From positions 1-64,000 of the forward strand of contig JAVXUO010002134.1 of NCBI GenBank assembly GCA_033065855.1: a DNA stretch of 64,000 nt, in the 5' to 3' direction. How positions within the stretch are numbered: the stretch's first letter is position 1; every line of letters starts with the position of its first letter. This stretch comes from Escallonia rubra. Its lineage: Eukaryota; Streptophyta; Magnoliopsida; Escalloniales; Escalloniaceae. The notes below the pieces were generated by a model. It did no database searches. It was not told the DNA's origin and saw only the letters and a list, made by a program, of their open reading frames with translations. Below are positions 44,020-56,015 of this stretch, in pieces. Made by a program: the position numbers and the translations under genes.

Positions 44020-44540
44020 CAGGTAGGGGAAAGGAGGGGGACGGTGCGGGGTAGGGGTGGGGGAAGGGAAGGGGACAGAGCGAGGTGGAGTGGGGGAAGG
44101 CAGCGGGGGGTAGGGGAAGGGCGAAGGCAGTGGGGCGGGGTAAGGAAAAGAAGGGCAGGGGACGACGAGGTGGGGTGGAGGGAAAGGGAAGGAGGCGGGC
44201 TAGGGGAAGGAAGGGCGGGGGATGACGGGGTGAGGTGGAGGGAAGAGGAAGGTGGCGGGGTAAGGGAAGAAAGGGTGGGGATGACGGGGTGAGGTGGAGG
44301 GAAGAGGAAGGTGGCGGGGTAAGGGAAGAGAGGGTGGGGATGACGGGGTGGGGTAGAAGGAAAGGGGAAGGCGGCGGGGTAGGGGAAGGGAGGGGGATGA
44401 CAGCCGGGGGTGTGGGAGCAGCGGGCGTGGTGGTGGGCGCTGCAGGCACCGGCGTGGTGGTGGAATGGTGGGCGGTGTGGTGGTGGAACGGTGGGGATAG
44501 CAGCTTGGTGGTGAAACGGTGGGGGCGACTGCGTGGTTGC
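44020..44540. repeat. G-rich minisatellite, about 59-bp unit
   Basis: GATGACGGGG begins units at about 44221, 44280 and 44339. The wider block is G/A-rich with GGTGG words toward 44540. Open frames of over 100 codons on both strands are low-complexity artefacts. Confidence 0.85.
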
Positions 44541-45275
44541 TGGAGAAGAAGAGAGAACTTCACCTGTATTTGATGGAAGAAAGAGATAAAGGGAAGAGAG
44601 AGAAGGCTCGTGAAAGAGATGAGAGGTAACAGTAATCTAGGGGTAGGATTGCCATATTTTAAAAATACATATTGATGACATCACAAAAAATACAATTTTT
44701 GGATGGATACCTAACGGATGGACATAAGTGTTACCTTTTTAACGTTTGTGGTCACGGTCTGTTACGTACCTTTTGAAACTTTTAGTTTCCTTGACTGTAA
44801 TTTCACCCAAACCTCAAGAACATAGATGTAATTAACCCTAAAAATTATTGGCATGAGTAAAATCAGTCCTACCTACCGATCCAAGTAAATGTTATCGTGA
44901 ATTGTCATTTTATACGGTTTTCTAAGTAGATCAAGATATTTTTACAAATTTTGCGTCAATTCTGCCGTTTTATTACTTAATTTCACTCCAAACAGTGATG
45001 CCCTTTGCCATGAATTTGATTTCCTTCGAGGTCAGGTCGGCCATGTTGTCTCCGAGACTAATCGTTCGACTATATGCGCTCATTGTTTAGTATCAAAAGT
45101 GATTAATTAGTTCAGGGTGAGCAACAACCTGGAGATAATTGTTTTGCTGCAAGCAGTAATACAAAAGGAAGGCTAGGTATAAAAAACTGATTTCTTATTG
45201 CTAAAGTAATAATTAGAGATTACATCAATAACTTGAGCCTCAGTACACTTTCTTCTCCAAACTCACAATCCCAGA
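44541..45275. other. Intergenic, 3' side of the PAL gene
   Basis: Nothing recognised except the echo at 44875-44985 of the 43590 segment. The last 100-150 bases are likely the PAL 3' untranslated region. Confidence 0.45.
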
Positions 45276-47339
45276 TCAGAGTTCCCAAGATTTCAAGCAA
45301 TTTATCAGAAGCCCGCCCAGTTTCCCTTCATTGATGGCTTCATGTACCTTCTCTATATCCTCCCCTGGACTGACCTTCTTTTCACCACTCAAAAGTTCAG
45401 TCCCAACTTCATTCCTCACAAACCCATATATAGGATAAGTCATGCATTTCTCAATCCTGTTCTCCACCACAAAATCTCCATTATCAAAGCTTTCCCTTGC
45501 TTTTCTTACTCCTTCTCCAAGTCTGCCCTTCAGTTCCTCCATGAAAATGGGGATCCTCCCAAAGACAGAAAGCCCGCCTTCAAGAGCTCTTTCTACAAGC
45601 ACATCCCGGAGTTTAGGCAAGAGGGCATAAGCAGGATTTGCAGGATCGTCGAGGTAGCTGAAAACTGGTTGGTGCTCGATGACTTGCAAGATTTCCTTCT
45701 CGCAAAACCGAGATTCCAGTAAACTCCCATCTTCACCAGTGTAAAGGGTCTTTTTTACTACCTGTAGCACAATGCTTTTCACTGCCTGCCTCATGTTTTC
45801 TTCAAGATGCCTAAGGTCAATTGCCTGGCAGAGTGCTACCATGAAAGTGGCCGACATAAGCTTTAGAATCTCGACCGCTTCCGCACTCTTTCTAGCGGAA
45901 ATGAGACCCAAAGAGTTCACGTCTTGGTTGTGTTGCTCAGCACTTTGGACATGTGTGGTGACCGGATTCGCTAGGTACTGAAGTTCTGAGCAGTATGCAG
46001 CCATAGCTATTTCTGCACCTTTGAAACCATAATCCAAACTTGGATTAGGTCCACCACTTAGATTTGAAGGCAGCCCGTTGTTGTAGTAATCGCAAACGAG
46101 TTCAGAAAACTGAGCAAACATGAGTTTTCCAATAGCTGCAATGGCGATTCGGAGATTGTCCATGGAAACACCTATTGGGGTCCCTTGAAAATTGCCTCCA
46201 TGAAGGGCGAGATCTCTTGCAACGTCGATTATTGGGTTGTCGTTGACCGAATTGATTTCTCTCTCGATCGAATGTGTTGCCATACGAATGACTTCGATCT
46301 GTGGGCCTAGCCATTGAGGAGAGGTTCTCAGGGCGTATCGATCTTGTTTGGGCTTGGTTAGAGGGTCTTTCTCGTGACGAATCTTGGCCTGTTTCATGTA
46401 GTCACTTCCATCGAGGAGGTGTTTCATGATAGAGGCTGATTCGATCTGGCCAGGATGGTGCTTAAGAAAATGAGTCAGTGGGTCTGTGAACTCCGGTTTG
46501 CCAAGCATGACTTCACAGAACAAAGCTGATAGGATTTCACTTAGTACAGCCAACATGTTTGCATCAAAACAAACCGTGGCAGCCACTGCCGAGCCAACCG
46601 CCGTGCCATTCACGAGAGCCAGTCCTTCTTTCGCTTGTAGCTCAAAAGGAGCGGAAATCCCAGCTCTTTTCAACGCTTCAGCGGCACTAATTTCTTCACC
46701 TTCTGGAGTGACAACTTTTGAGTTGCGTCGTCCTGTTAACAGTCCAGCAATGTATGACAATGGCACGAGGTCACCTGACGCAGTGATGGTACCTCTGAGT
46801 GGAAGTTTAGGGATCAAGTTTTGGTTCATGAGCTTGGCCATGGCTTCCAGGACCTCCCAACGAATACCCGAATAGCCTTGCATGAGCGTGTTTGCACGGA
46901 CAAGCATTGCGGCCTTGGAGTAACTCGAAGGAAGGCTCTCTTTGCCGATCACACCGGCGTTGAGGAACCGAATGAGTTCCGTTTGGAGGTCGCCGGCCTT
47001 GCTGGTACGACGGTGGGACGTGGCACCGAAGCCTGTGGTCACACCATATATGTCCGTCCCGCGAGAGATGGTATCGCTCACCCAGTCGGCGCTTCTCGTC
47101 ACGCGGTCACGAGCCGCCGCTTCATCGAGGCTAACTTGCACGTCGCGACGTGCAACCGCCGTGACATGAGCAACGGTTAGGCTAGCGCCGCGGATGTCGA
47201 CGATTTGTGCCTCGGCGTATTGTGACACCATTGATTCAACTTCCTTGAAGTGGCTGCATTGAAGGGCCTCTGCCGCCTTCATCCAGGGTGAGGAGGAAAG
47301 GGATTTTTGGACTGAATTGGCAACTCCGTTGTTTGCCAT
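45276..47339 (-). CDS. PAL: Phenylalanine ammonia-lyase, intronless, 687 residues
   Basis: Converts L-phenylalanine to trans-cinnamate and ammonia, the entry step of phenylpropanoid synthesis; a cytosolic homotetramer. The start is [11 protein letters not shown] (47339); an in-frame ATG nine codons upstream is less likely. The MIO cofactor triad Ala-Ser-Gly is at 187-189 in [19 protein letters not shown], the catalytic Tyr at 98 in [16 protein letters not shown], and Phe-Leu at 125-126 (IRFLNAG) favours Phe over Tyr. [15 protein letters not shown] and [14 protein letters not shown] are also intact. Most plant PAL genes have one intron near this FLNAG region; here the frame runs straight through. 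The protein ends [10 protein letters not shown], without the usual GAP-PIC-like tail, and has a short, unusual N-terminus and [14 protein letters not shown] where other PALs have a longer loop. A divergent but probably active PAL. Confidence 0.97.
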   Translation of the reverse strand: MANNGVANSVQKSLSSSPWMKAAEALQCSHFKEVESMVSQYAEAQIVDIRGASLTVAHVTAVARRDVQVSLDEAAARDRVTRSADWVSDTISRGTDIYGVTTGFGATSHRRTSKAGDLQTELIRFLNAGVIGKESLPSSYSKAAMLVRANTLMQGYSGIRWEVLEAMAKLMNQNLIPKLPLRGTITASGDLVPLSYIAGLLTGRRNSKVVTPEGEEISAAEALKRAGISAPFELQAKEGLALVNGTAVGSAVAATVCFDANMLAVLSEILSALFCEVMLGKPEFTDPLTHFLKHHPGQIESASIMKHLLDGSDYMKQAKIRHEKDPLTKPKQDRYALRTSPQWLGPQIEVIRMATHSIEREINSVNDNPIIDVARDLALHGGNFQGTPIGVSMDNLRIAIAAIGKLMFAQFSELVCDYYNNGLPSNLSGGPNPSLDYGFKGAEIAMAAYCSELQYLANPVTTHVQSAEQHNQDVNSLGLISARKSAEAVEILKLMSATFMVALCQAIDLRHLEENMRQAVKSIVLQVVKKTLYTGEDGSLLESRFCEKEILQVIEHQPVFSYLDDPANPAYALLPKLRDVLVERALEGGLSVFGRIPIFMEELKGRLGEGVRKARESFDNGDFVVENRIEKCMTYPIYGFVRNEVGTELLSGEKKVSPGEDIEKVHEAINEGKLGGLLINCLKSWEL

Positions 47340-47440
47340 TGCTAAGAAAAGATGAAGAGCAAGCAAATGGAAGAAATTTTCTGAGTTATGGTCAAGTCTT
47401 AGATGCTATGAGAGTGTGTGGAGAACAAAGGGAAGTTGAG

Positions 47441-47450
47441 CTATTTATAG
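47441..47450 (-). promoter_or_regulatory. TATA box of the PAL gene
   Basis: CTATAAATAG on the minus strand, about 100 bp before the start codon, a good plant TATA match at the expected distance. Farther upstream (about 47600-47640) the minus strand has ACC-rich words (CCCACCAAGC, CACCACACCACACCC) that resemble AC elements of phenylpropanoid promoters, but not exactly. Confidence 0.75.
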
Positions 47451-47639
47451 GGAAAGGACTGCCAAGGCAAGAGGAGCTAGTGGGCTGCGTCAATGGTCAA
47501 GTTCTTTCTCTTTTGGAAAGGAGAAAGGACTGGTTGAATGCAAGGAATTTGCATGAGAAGTGATTGGAAGTTTTCTCTCAAGTTCTCCATTGAAAACACA
47601 TGGTGCTTGGTGGGTCATCTGGGTGTGGTGTGGTGCATG

Positions 47640-48285
47640 TTATTGGTCTCTTCCTATGTGAAATTGGCTGTTGACCCAGAGTGAAGTTCACCCAATGACC
47701 TTCATGTGACTCTCATCTTACTTTAATAATCTCGTGGAAGTTGAACAATTTTCCTGGCAAGTGTGTTTGTTCATACTAGTTTAAAGCTCTGGTCGGATTC
47801 ATATTCAACCAATAACTAACCTTCTGATGTCTTTTTGCATTCTGGACATGCTGGGAAGAAGGTTAATGTCATGTGATGCAACATGAGTTACTATCATTTG
47901 GTTGTTGGTTCTTTCTAAAATATTAAGTCCAAAAATGTATTTATTTCCGGTCGATTTTGTGTGTTCAAATTGATGGTATGAAAGGACGATGAAAAGGTAA
48001 AGAAAAAAGAATTCCACGTAGAAGAGAAATGAAATCACATGCATACCAACTCATACAATTTCTAAGATTTCTAATGCCTATAATCTCTCAACCAGAAGCC
48101 TAATTTCTTTACTTCGAGAACTTCATCTTCCTTGACATAAATGGTCGCAAGATCGTTTTGTAGTTCCTCCTATGTGTCTAAATAGGCATGTTTTTTTTTT
48201 GTGGCTACCAATTGGTCGCCTAAAGTATCAGTAGTCTAAAGCAACAAGATGTTCAAGGACAAACATTCCAAGACCTATCAGAAGC
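47640..48285. other. Distal PAL upstream region, no gene
   Basis: AT-rich DNA without a recognised feature. Confidence 0.4.
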
Positions 48286-49435
48286 TAATATATACAAGAG
48301 TAACCAAAAGTCGTATTAATAGAAATATATACACGTGAAAAAGATTGCATGTAGCCCATTTACAACAAGCTCGTAAATGATACGGAAATAGACACCCATA
48401 TACAGATGACAGCCCCACCTGGTAGGCAAGACCGTAGTTACAGGGGGGGGGGGGGAACATCTGAGAAGCCAACAGCCTAACTCATCAGGCATTATCTCCT
48501 CTAACAACAAAACAAAACCCGCCAAAACTAATTAGCCAACAAACAAGGTCTTTTCTTGGATCAGATCAACCCATAAAAAACGACCACGTGAAACAAGAGA
48601 AGGCCAACCGGACAAACAGATTCTTAAAATCAGGACACAGTCCACATCAAGCCCATAGCCCAAGGCCACAAGGTCCAAGCCAGCACACCTTTTGGCGTCA
48701 CCGCCAGCCGGGAAGCCGCAAGCGCGGAGATGCCATTCCACCGCCGTGAACCACCACCGACGGCCGGAAACATCGCCAACCGCCTTAAAAAACACCCACC
48801 ACCATAACATATGCCAGAGCTCCACCACCGCACGTGCCTACATTCAATGCCCAAACACCCGCCGTCATCTCCACCAACCAGAGCCCAGACGAAGCCTGCC
48901 ACCGACTGCCTTCCACGAACACAGCGGCACCTGCCACCACCAAACCAACCTTTCTGCAGTAAGGAGGAAAAGGGGGGGAGAAGCGGGGAGGCAACCCTAG
49001 TAGAGAAACAATCCTTAATCACAGACTCACCTACCTTCTCCAACCAGTGGCACCACCACACCACTACACCCTTACCGACCATCAGCCCTTACGGGCAGCT
49101 ACTCAGTCCAACAACTCAAGACCGACCTTCCCAGCCCACCCGCACACACCATGCTGCTCAGCCTGTCAAGCGAACCACCCTCAACCTCAGGCCATATATC
49201 CAGCGTCACAAGACCAGATCCAACGTCTCACCCCATCACAAAAAGGCCCAGCCAAAAATAAATACACAATATCAATTGCACACATCTTAAGCAAATCCTA
49301 ACCTACCACCCCATCATACCCCGGAGGAAACAAGTGGTCGTGACGGAGGACAGAAGAGAGAGACTGTGTTGAGAGAGAAGGGGGTTTTCTTTTGTAGAGA
49401 GAGAAGAGACTACAGAGTAAAAGATAAGAAGTAAA
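48286..49435 (-). mobile_element. Probable non-LTR-like or other degraded element (GC-rich)
   Basis: On the minus strand this block begins with a CT-rich leader-like stretch (TCTCTTCTCTCTCTAC near 49410). A G/T-rich non-coding stretch follows, and the block ends near 48300 with TTTCTATTAATACG. A 12-13-base G run sits at 48441-48453. The composition differs from both sides. No reverse transcriptase, terminal repeats or target duplication were found, so the class is a guess. Confidence 0.35.
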
Positions 49436-50163
49436 TATGCGAGATTCTCAATGTAATCCTCTAATATCAAGGATCCAATACCATAGCTGTCCCCTCAATA
49501 TCTAAAGCAACAGATAATTAGAACACATCACATACCTCAGTAAAGGAGACAGCAGCAAGCCATCTATATACACAAGATATGAAGTGGAACAGCAAGCCAA
49601 GGAACCAGCATTTCTCAGGTTCCTTCTACACTGCGAGAAGAAAGCCACCGAGGCAACCTAAATGTAGATTTGAGAGCTTCTTTTTTCCAATTAAAACACA
49701 TCCAATCAGTTAAGCCAAAAGACAGACACATTGCCAACAATCCCACAGAAGAAATCTTAGTCTGCCTATCTCCTGGTCATCTTGGCATCAAATCCAAATT
49801 AATGAGCATATAAACTACAATAAAACCAAAATAATGAGCACATTAACTGTAATAAAATAATACAAGTGAAAAGAAACACTGGGACCATGGATTGAATTAA
49901 TCTGAGATGCCCACACCAGAATATTCAAAAGTTGATAAATAACCATACCTTAAACGGACACTGCTTTCCTACAACTATAAAAACCCTAAAAATTAATTAT
50001 AAACAACAGAAGACATGTCCATGGGTTGCAAACTAGTGATGTAGCCGATAAACAAGATTACTAATGCCATACTCATTCCAAATGCCTTGTTGACATGGCA
50101 AGAAAGATATGACCAACTAGGCAGTTAGCTGATTCGAACATAAGACATATAAGTGGAGAAATA
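49436..50163. other. Intergenic, 3' side of the Alfin-like gene
   Basis: Nothing recognised; it probably includes the 3' untranslated region of the Alfin-like gene. Confidence 0.4.
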
Positions 50164-53100
50164 TCAAGGCCGCGCTCTTTTGTTGCTGCTGCATGATGGA
50201 CACTTGTACTGCTTGATGTGCTCAGCCTTGGCAGGTGTGACCTTTACGCACTTGCCATGGAACCACCTCTCACATACGTCACAGCAGATCCAAAATTCAT
50301 CTGAAGCATAGTTCTCTCCACATGCCCCGCACAATGTATCGCCATGCTCCTCTTCTTCTTCCTCATCCAGTCCTCCTTCATCATCCTGCACTAGCACCTT
50401 TTGGTATTTGGCCTGGGATTCAGAACCTCGCTGTTTTCATTTCCAAAAGAAACAGTTAAAATGACAACGGGTTAACAACTGCAAATTTCAATCATAAAAA
50501 GTTATTAAACAACCTTGAAAGGCAAGCACCTTTTCGTAGCCTCGTCAAAACACCAAGGATACACAGCCATGAGATCAGAGAGATCCGGTTAAAGTAGTTT
50601 ATCTAGTAAAAGAATAGATAAACATTGCATAGCACCACAAAAGTTTCACCACTCAATCCCACGGATGGCATTAACACATGGATAGTGACCTCTCGCACAA
50701 AAGTACAATATACTTTTAGCAGAACCTTATAATTGAACCTTCCTATCAAAACGATTCTCGATTTTTCTATCGAACTTTTCAAATCAACATGAATAATACT
50801 GTCACATGCCGTGTCTTATATCAAAATACTTCTGTAGCCTATATGATTTCTACTTTATAAGCAGCCTCATCGCTCTATCTGTTTTAACAATTTTTTACGA
50901 TGCTAACAACAACATGGAACTTGAAGGCAAATCCCTATCGAGATAGCCTACTCAAATTATATTAATGACCTCGTTTGAAACGAAAGTGTAAGGTTGCCTA
51001 CTAGCATACAGCAGTATTATAGTCCTGGATCTGTCTCCACAATTCAATCTTTCTTCAGTTCCTTAGAATCTGAACAACACTCATCAAAAGGCACGTAAGA
51101 CAATGCCTTGAAGGTGGGAAAGCTTGTTCAACATCCTTTAAATACTTTTAGGGTCAATTAAACAAACGCAGCAGAATTAATGCCAGGATTGCGAGTATAC
51201 CTGCAACATAAGGGGAGGGTCGTGCAAATATAGAGAGGCCAGCATAAGCTCAAAGCAAATTAAGTTGTGACATTTTCATAGATTGCCAAAGGTGGTAATT
51301 AGAGCCCATAACATGGCTGTCTTAGCCAAAAATTGGTAAGACCATCTAGCTCAATAGATAATAAGTACAACAAAATCCTGTTGGCTTGCTCAAAAAACCT
51401 CATCAATCAAATTAAGGTGGTCCCAAAAACGATATGTACAAGTCAATACGCCAAAGTTTATATAAGGAAGTACTGCAGGGGGAAAAGGGCAACTTTTACC
51501 CCTTTTGTGTGACTTGGATTTGGTGCAAACCCTCATCGATCAAATTAAGGAGGTCCCAAAACGATATGTACAAGTCAATATACCAAAGTTTATACAAGGA
51601 AGTACTGCAGGGGGAAAAAGGCAACTTTTACCCCTTTTGTGTTTGACTTGGATTTAGTGCTGCTGTGGTTCGAGACTACTGATTTATCCTTCACTTGTTT
51701 CTTTGCATTTCCAGTCACAACTTCAAAGACTGTTGGGAGATCATTTATCATAGTAAAAAGGCGTTTCCTGCATCACAATTTAACCAAAATATCAAAAGAG
51801 ATTGACTACAATAGAACTAAAGATAATACTCAACCACCTACTCTCACACAAACCTGGGAGATTTCTCAGCATACTAGTGGGAACAATTAAGAGTTCCCTG
51901 GATCCCAACCAGCTAATTTTTCTTTTTGAGGATCCCAAGATGTTATCTATCCCACAAGTATAATATGAATATGGACAAGACTAGTAACTTTGCATCCACA
52001 AAGAAGCTTGGTTGGAAGAACCTGTATGATGTGAGGCTTTTCACTTGTCCTCTCGCCCCACCCCACCACCACACACACACACACACCCCTACATATCCCC
52101 ACAGCCAAAAAAGGGAAAACAGAAGTGAAGCCCTTTCTGCTTTTGGTTATACATGGACAGAAGCTTTAATCCTATACGAGACAAACAAGCACAATCTTGC
52201 TAGCACAACCTACCAAGAATAAGGCATAAAATATAAAGGGAAAATTTATATATTTAATTTACAAGAAATAATTGCAAATATTCTGCGAAGAGTAAAAAAA
52301 GATCGCTCACTACACAGTCTGGTTGTTCCAATAGCCCAAAGAAAACAAGAAACCAAAAAGGGAAAAAAGAAAGAAGAAGAAAACTGGAACACAACATCTC
52401 ATATGTTTGGAGCTTTATGCCATTTCATTCCCGAACAGACTTTATCAGCAACATGTAGGTACATACCTCTTGTTTTTTCCTGAACAGTCACGAACGAATT
52501 CTATGGCTTAAAACCACCTTGCATCATATAACTCGCTCAAACATTTGCAATAAGGACAATTTCAACTTGACAAAAATAGAACTATATAGTAACGATATGA
52601 GATTAACACCATAATTCAGGTGGCAATCCATGAACAAAGGAATAATTTAGCATGTTCGTAGGCAAACCCAAATTTCATGCAAACTTCAAACTATGAATTT
52701 CAGGGTGTACAAAACCTGTCAGCTTTGTCAAAACCAAATCTGGCCCCAAAATATAAGGCCACAGAAAGCAACCACGCGTCACTATGGACCGCAACAAGAG
52801 CCAACCAGTCCTTTTCTTGCATCCCATCTCTTGCAAAATTAATGCCTAATGCAGGCTCAGGGAGCTCCGGAGGCACCTCTTCAGCAGGTAAATTAACTTC
52901 CCATTGCTCGCTAGGGAACCCATAGAGGCAAAGATTTTCCTTCTCTGGAAGCACATAAGTTAAAGAAAGAAAGAAGCATTAGTACTAAAATCAGAGACCA
53001 GAATGGGTTCGATATCGTACAATGGATATTAAGATGACAGCCATAAAAATAAAGTCGTAAGCAGATATGGAGAACACTGCTTCCACATTTGCTCACGCAT

Positions 53101-55827
53101 AATCACGAGTCTTTACAAACGGAGACAGGTACGAAATAACCCAAAACTGAAAAGCAAGACAATGTTTCATTTTATGCAACGTACTTTTGACCAGAATACT
53201 TGAGTTTGAAACAGCTTGAACAGAAAGAGGAAGAAATGGAAGCAGAGAAAAGTTTTCTGAGTGAAATAAAACACATGCGTGTGTTATACTATCTTACCAA
53301 AGATTGCACCCAAAAGTAAATTTTGGATCCAACACTATCAGTACAACCGGTGCTATACTTTCTCATTGAAATGGTCGGACCCATATAATTGACTGCTTGC
53401 AGGTTGTGGGTCAGTGGGTCCCACCATCATATATGACGAGTTTGACACAATCCGCACAGAGAGTACCGCTCCCAACCTCAAACTGATACGGCTGTTTTGG
53501 GAGTTGTTTTTATCAACTGAACAACAATCACATTTAAAGATGAGCAAATGCAATAATATTGCATGCCCTTTGCAAATAACGCCCTTTGCAAATAACGCGC
53601 CTTAAAACGACTACAAAGTCTTTTCTTAAGGTAAAAATGATTGATTATTCAAGAAAAGTAAAGAAATGAAAAGAGCCTAGAGTGGAACCTTCATACCAAA
53701 CAATGAAGGTAAAATTGTCCAAGGCATTATAAAAGTCCTGAAGAAGCAGTGCAGTGGAAATAAGCAAACCCAAAGAACCAGCAAATCTTTCGCTTTAAAT
53801 ATGAAACAGACAGTCAGAGGGAAGCGGTTCCTTGTCCACACGAGGTATAAAAGAGAAAAAAGCACAAACGAACAGCATACCTAAACTCACTCAGAACATG
53901 AAGCCACTCTATCGGAAGCCCTTCTAAATTCTAATCTATGTTACATGGACTCGGTACGAGTGTCCGGGTCGGGTACGTGTCCGAGTGTCGGATTCGTTTA
54001 ATTTTTAATTCACAAGACACAGGGACACGGCAAATTAATCATATATATTAATGCTTTTAGTTATTCCTAAGCTAAAATGGTATTTTATGTCACGCACGTG
54101 GTGTTAATTGAGAAGTTGTCTCATCTCAAAGTAGAAAAAAATTAAAAGAAACACTATAAGATAATGTTCTTAGTGGCATATCGTATGAGATGTGTCGGAC
54201 ACAGATCCCGTACCCATGTCCAAGTGTCCAACACGGGTACTTCAGGCATTCTGAAGAGTTCATGTAACATAGCTTCTAATAAGAACCCATAAAGAACATC
54301 AACAAACAAAAGGGTTTACCCTTGAGCTGATTCCACCCTCTAGTTAAACCCCAAAGAGGAAAACAAAGGCCGAAAAGACCTCCTATTTCATTTCCAAGCT
54401 AGAAAACAACAAAATCATCAATAACTCCTCAGCTTAGTTCAGTAATATAAATGCAACTCTCCAAGCTAAAACCTAAATACAATTAAATCAGGCTAGAAGT
54501 CCCCATACAGAATGCTACCACTGCTTGAAACATCAAGCGTCACTAACCAATTTTGAGAGATTAGCAAATCCTGTTCCCTATTTTTCCATTTTTCCGTTCA
54601 ATTAGTTTGGGCCTCTCTGACAACCAGTTAGCTCCCAAAATTTATTCATCAGACACTTTTCAGCTGCAGTCCCCCTTAGCATTTCTGCAAAGAAAATTGA
54701 CCTCCGCCCACATTAAGCATAAGACCCTTTACATGTATTATGCAGCTTCAAGGTACTACGCATGGTTTCTCTGCTTGCCACGTTACCATAAATTGACCAC
54801 CCAGAAGTCCCACACATTGGAAAACCTCACCAATATCGAAACCGGTGAGCAGTTAAGTACGGAAATATCCATACCTTGTGTATCGACCTCTCAATATTAT
54901 CTACTAAGCAACGGTTAGGTCAAAACTGTGTGGGAAACTTGTAAACATTTCATTCCAGAAAGTGACGCTTGACAGCAATGCCACATCATCTTATAAACAC
55001 ACATATTGAGTGTCACCCAATTAGTTCAAGTATTTGCGGGATAATACAGAAAGGATACGGAGCCCTTTAAAATTCAATCCCGTTTACTAAGCAGATTAAG
55101 ATTTCTATGGAGTTTCACTTGCTTTAATCAAAATGAAGAAAAAAAATCCACAAAAGTAGACCTAATCTGTCACAAACACTAGATGCAAGATCCAACTTGC
55201 AGGGAAACAACAAGGAACTAAATGGTCAATTGCACATAACACGAGTTTGTGTGGACACAGAGAGCAAAACAAGAAACCCTAAACCAATCATGATCACATT
55301 GACAAAAAAAAGTTCTTCAACAACTGCCGAGAAGAGGCACAAAATTTTGCACACCCACTTACATACAGCACACAATAACTTAATTATATGAAATTAAAAT
55401 TTTCCCACTACAACCATAAATTACAGTAAAATGGAAAATTCATCAATGCCCAATTACCCATATACGTAAAGAGAGAGTGTGTGTGTGTGTGGGTAAGTGT
55501 GGAGAGAGAGAAATTAGGAACCCGAAACTTACCAGGATCACACTGGTGAAAAAACTCTTCAACATCTGCAAAAAGAAAGAGAAAGGGGGGTCAAAAATTT
55601 ATCAGAATGTGGGACCAGAAAAGTACCAAGAACCCTAAAATCAGACTCTAATAAGCACATACATAAAAAGTATATGAAAAGAAAATTGTGTGTGTCCATG
55701 AATGGGAGAGAATGTAAGGGATACCAGCGGTGAGGGCTTTGACCATGCCGGCACGGCGGCCCTTGAAATCCCTGAAGACCTCCTCCACCGTGCGAGGGTT
55801 GTACGGTGCACCTCCGCCGCCGTCCAT
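50164..55827 (-). CDS. Alfin-like (AL) PHD-finger protein, five exons, 255 residues
   Basis: Alfin-like proteins are plant nuclear factors whose PHD finger reads H3K4me3. Exons on the minus strand are 55827-55725, 55565-55533 (only 33 bp), 52944-52716, 51767-51632 and 50430-50164, all GT-AG with consistent phases; 768 bp in total. The N-terminal Alfin domain starts [20 protein letters not shown] and continues [90 protein letters not shown] basic, Ser-rich linker and an acidic run ([13 protein letters not shown]) follow. The C-terminal C4HC3 PHD finger has [23 protein letters not shown], and YKCPSC, ending SSNKRARP. Length and exon pattern fit the family. The exon 4 donor (51631) lies in a 132-bp tandem duplication. 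Confidence 0.95.
51394..51660 (-). repeat. 132-bp tandem duplication covering the exon 4 end of the Alfin-like gene
   Basis: GATATGTACAAGTCAATA occurs at 51431 and 51563, and GTACTGCAGGGGGAAAA at 51470 and 51602, both 132 bp apart. The duplicated stretch contains the last codons of exon 4 and its donor GTAAAAG, so a decoy exon end and donor lie about 132 bp inside intron 4. Confidence 0.88.
52065..52085. repeat. (CA)n microsatellite in intron 3 of the Alfin-like gene
   Basis: A short run of CA dinucleotides after CCCCACCACC. Confidence 0.8.
53936..54272. mobile_element. MITE, 337 bp, TIR CTATGTTACATG, 8-bp TSD (hAT-like), in intron 2 of the Alfin-like gene
   Basis: The left end CTATGTTACATGGACTC pairs with the complement of the right end, CTATGTTACATGAACTC, 16 of 17 matching. 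ATTCTAAT precedes it (53928-53935) and CTTCTAAT follows (54273-54280), an 8-bp duplication with one difference. Near the ends it holds GTGTCCGGGTCGGGTACGTG and GTGTCGGACACAG words like those of the 21-bp array in the CACTA element. Confidence 0.88.
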
Positions 55828-56015
55828 GGCCGTGACAGGAACCAGCAGCTCCTCCCTAACAAAAACCCCAGTCGAACAGGCGAGGAAGGGTACAGCGGGG
55901 TTTTATGAGATTTCAAAAAGGGTAAATTCTACAGAGAAAAGAAAGGGAAAAGAGATGTTTTTAGAGGGAAAAAAAAGAGAGATTTTACAGAGACCTGGAG
56001 ACACGAGTCTCAGTC
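55828..56015 (-). promoter_or_regulatory. Leader and promoter region of the Alfin-like gene
   Basis: On the minus strand a CT-rich stretch precedes the ATG, typical of plant leaders. No TATA box stands out. Confidence 0.4.

Noticed and set aside
44000-44573. Pro-rich and Gly-rich frames on both strands near the G-rich array
   Set aside because: Low-complexity translation of a minisatellite, not a gene.
48630-49290. Overlapping frames of 150-159 codons on both strands
   Set aside because: Composition-driven frames in a probable degraded element; no domain.
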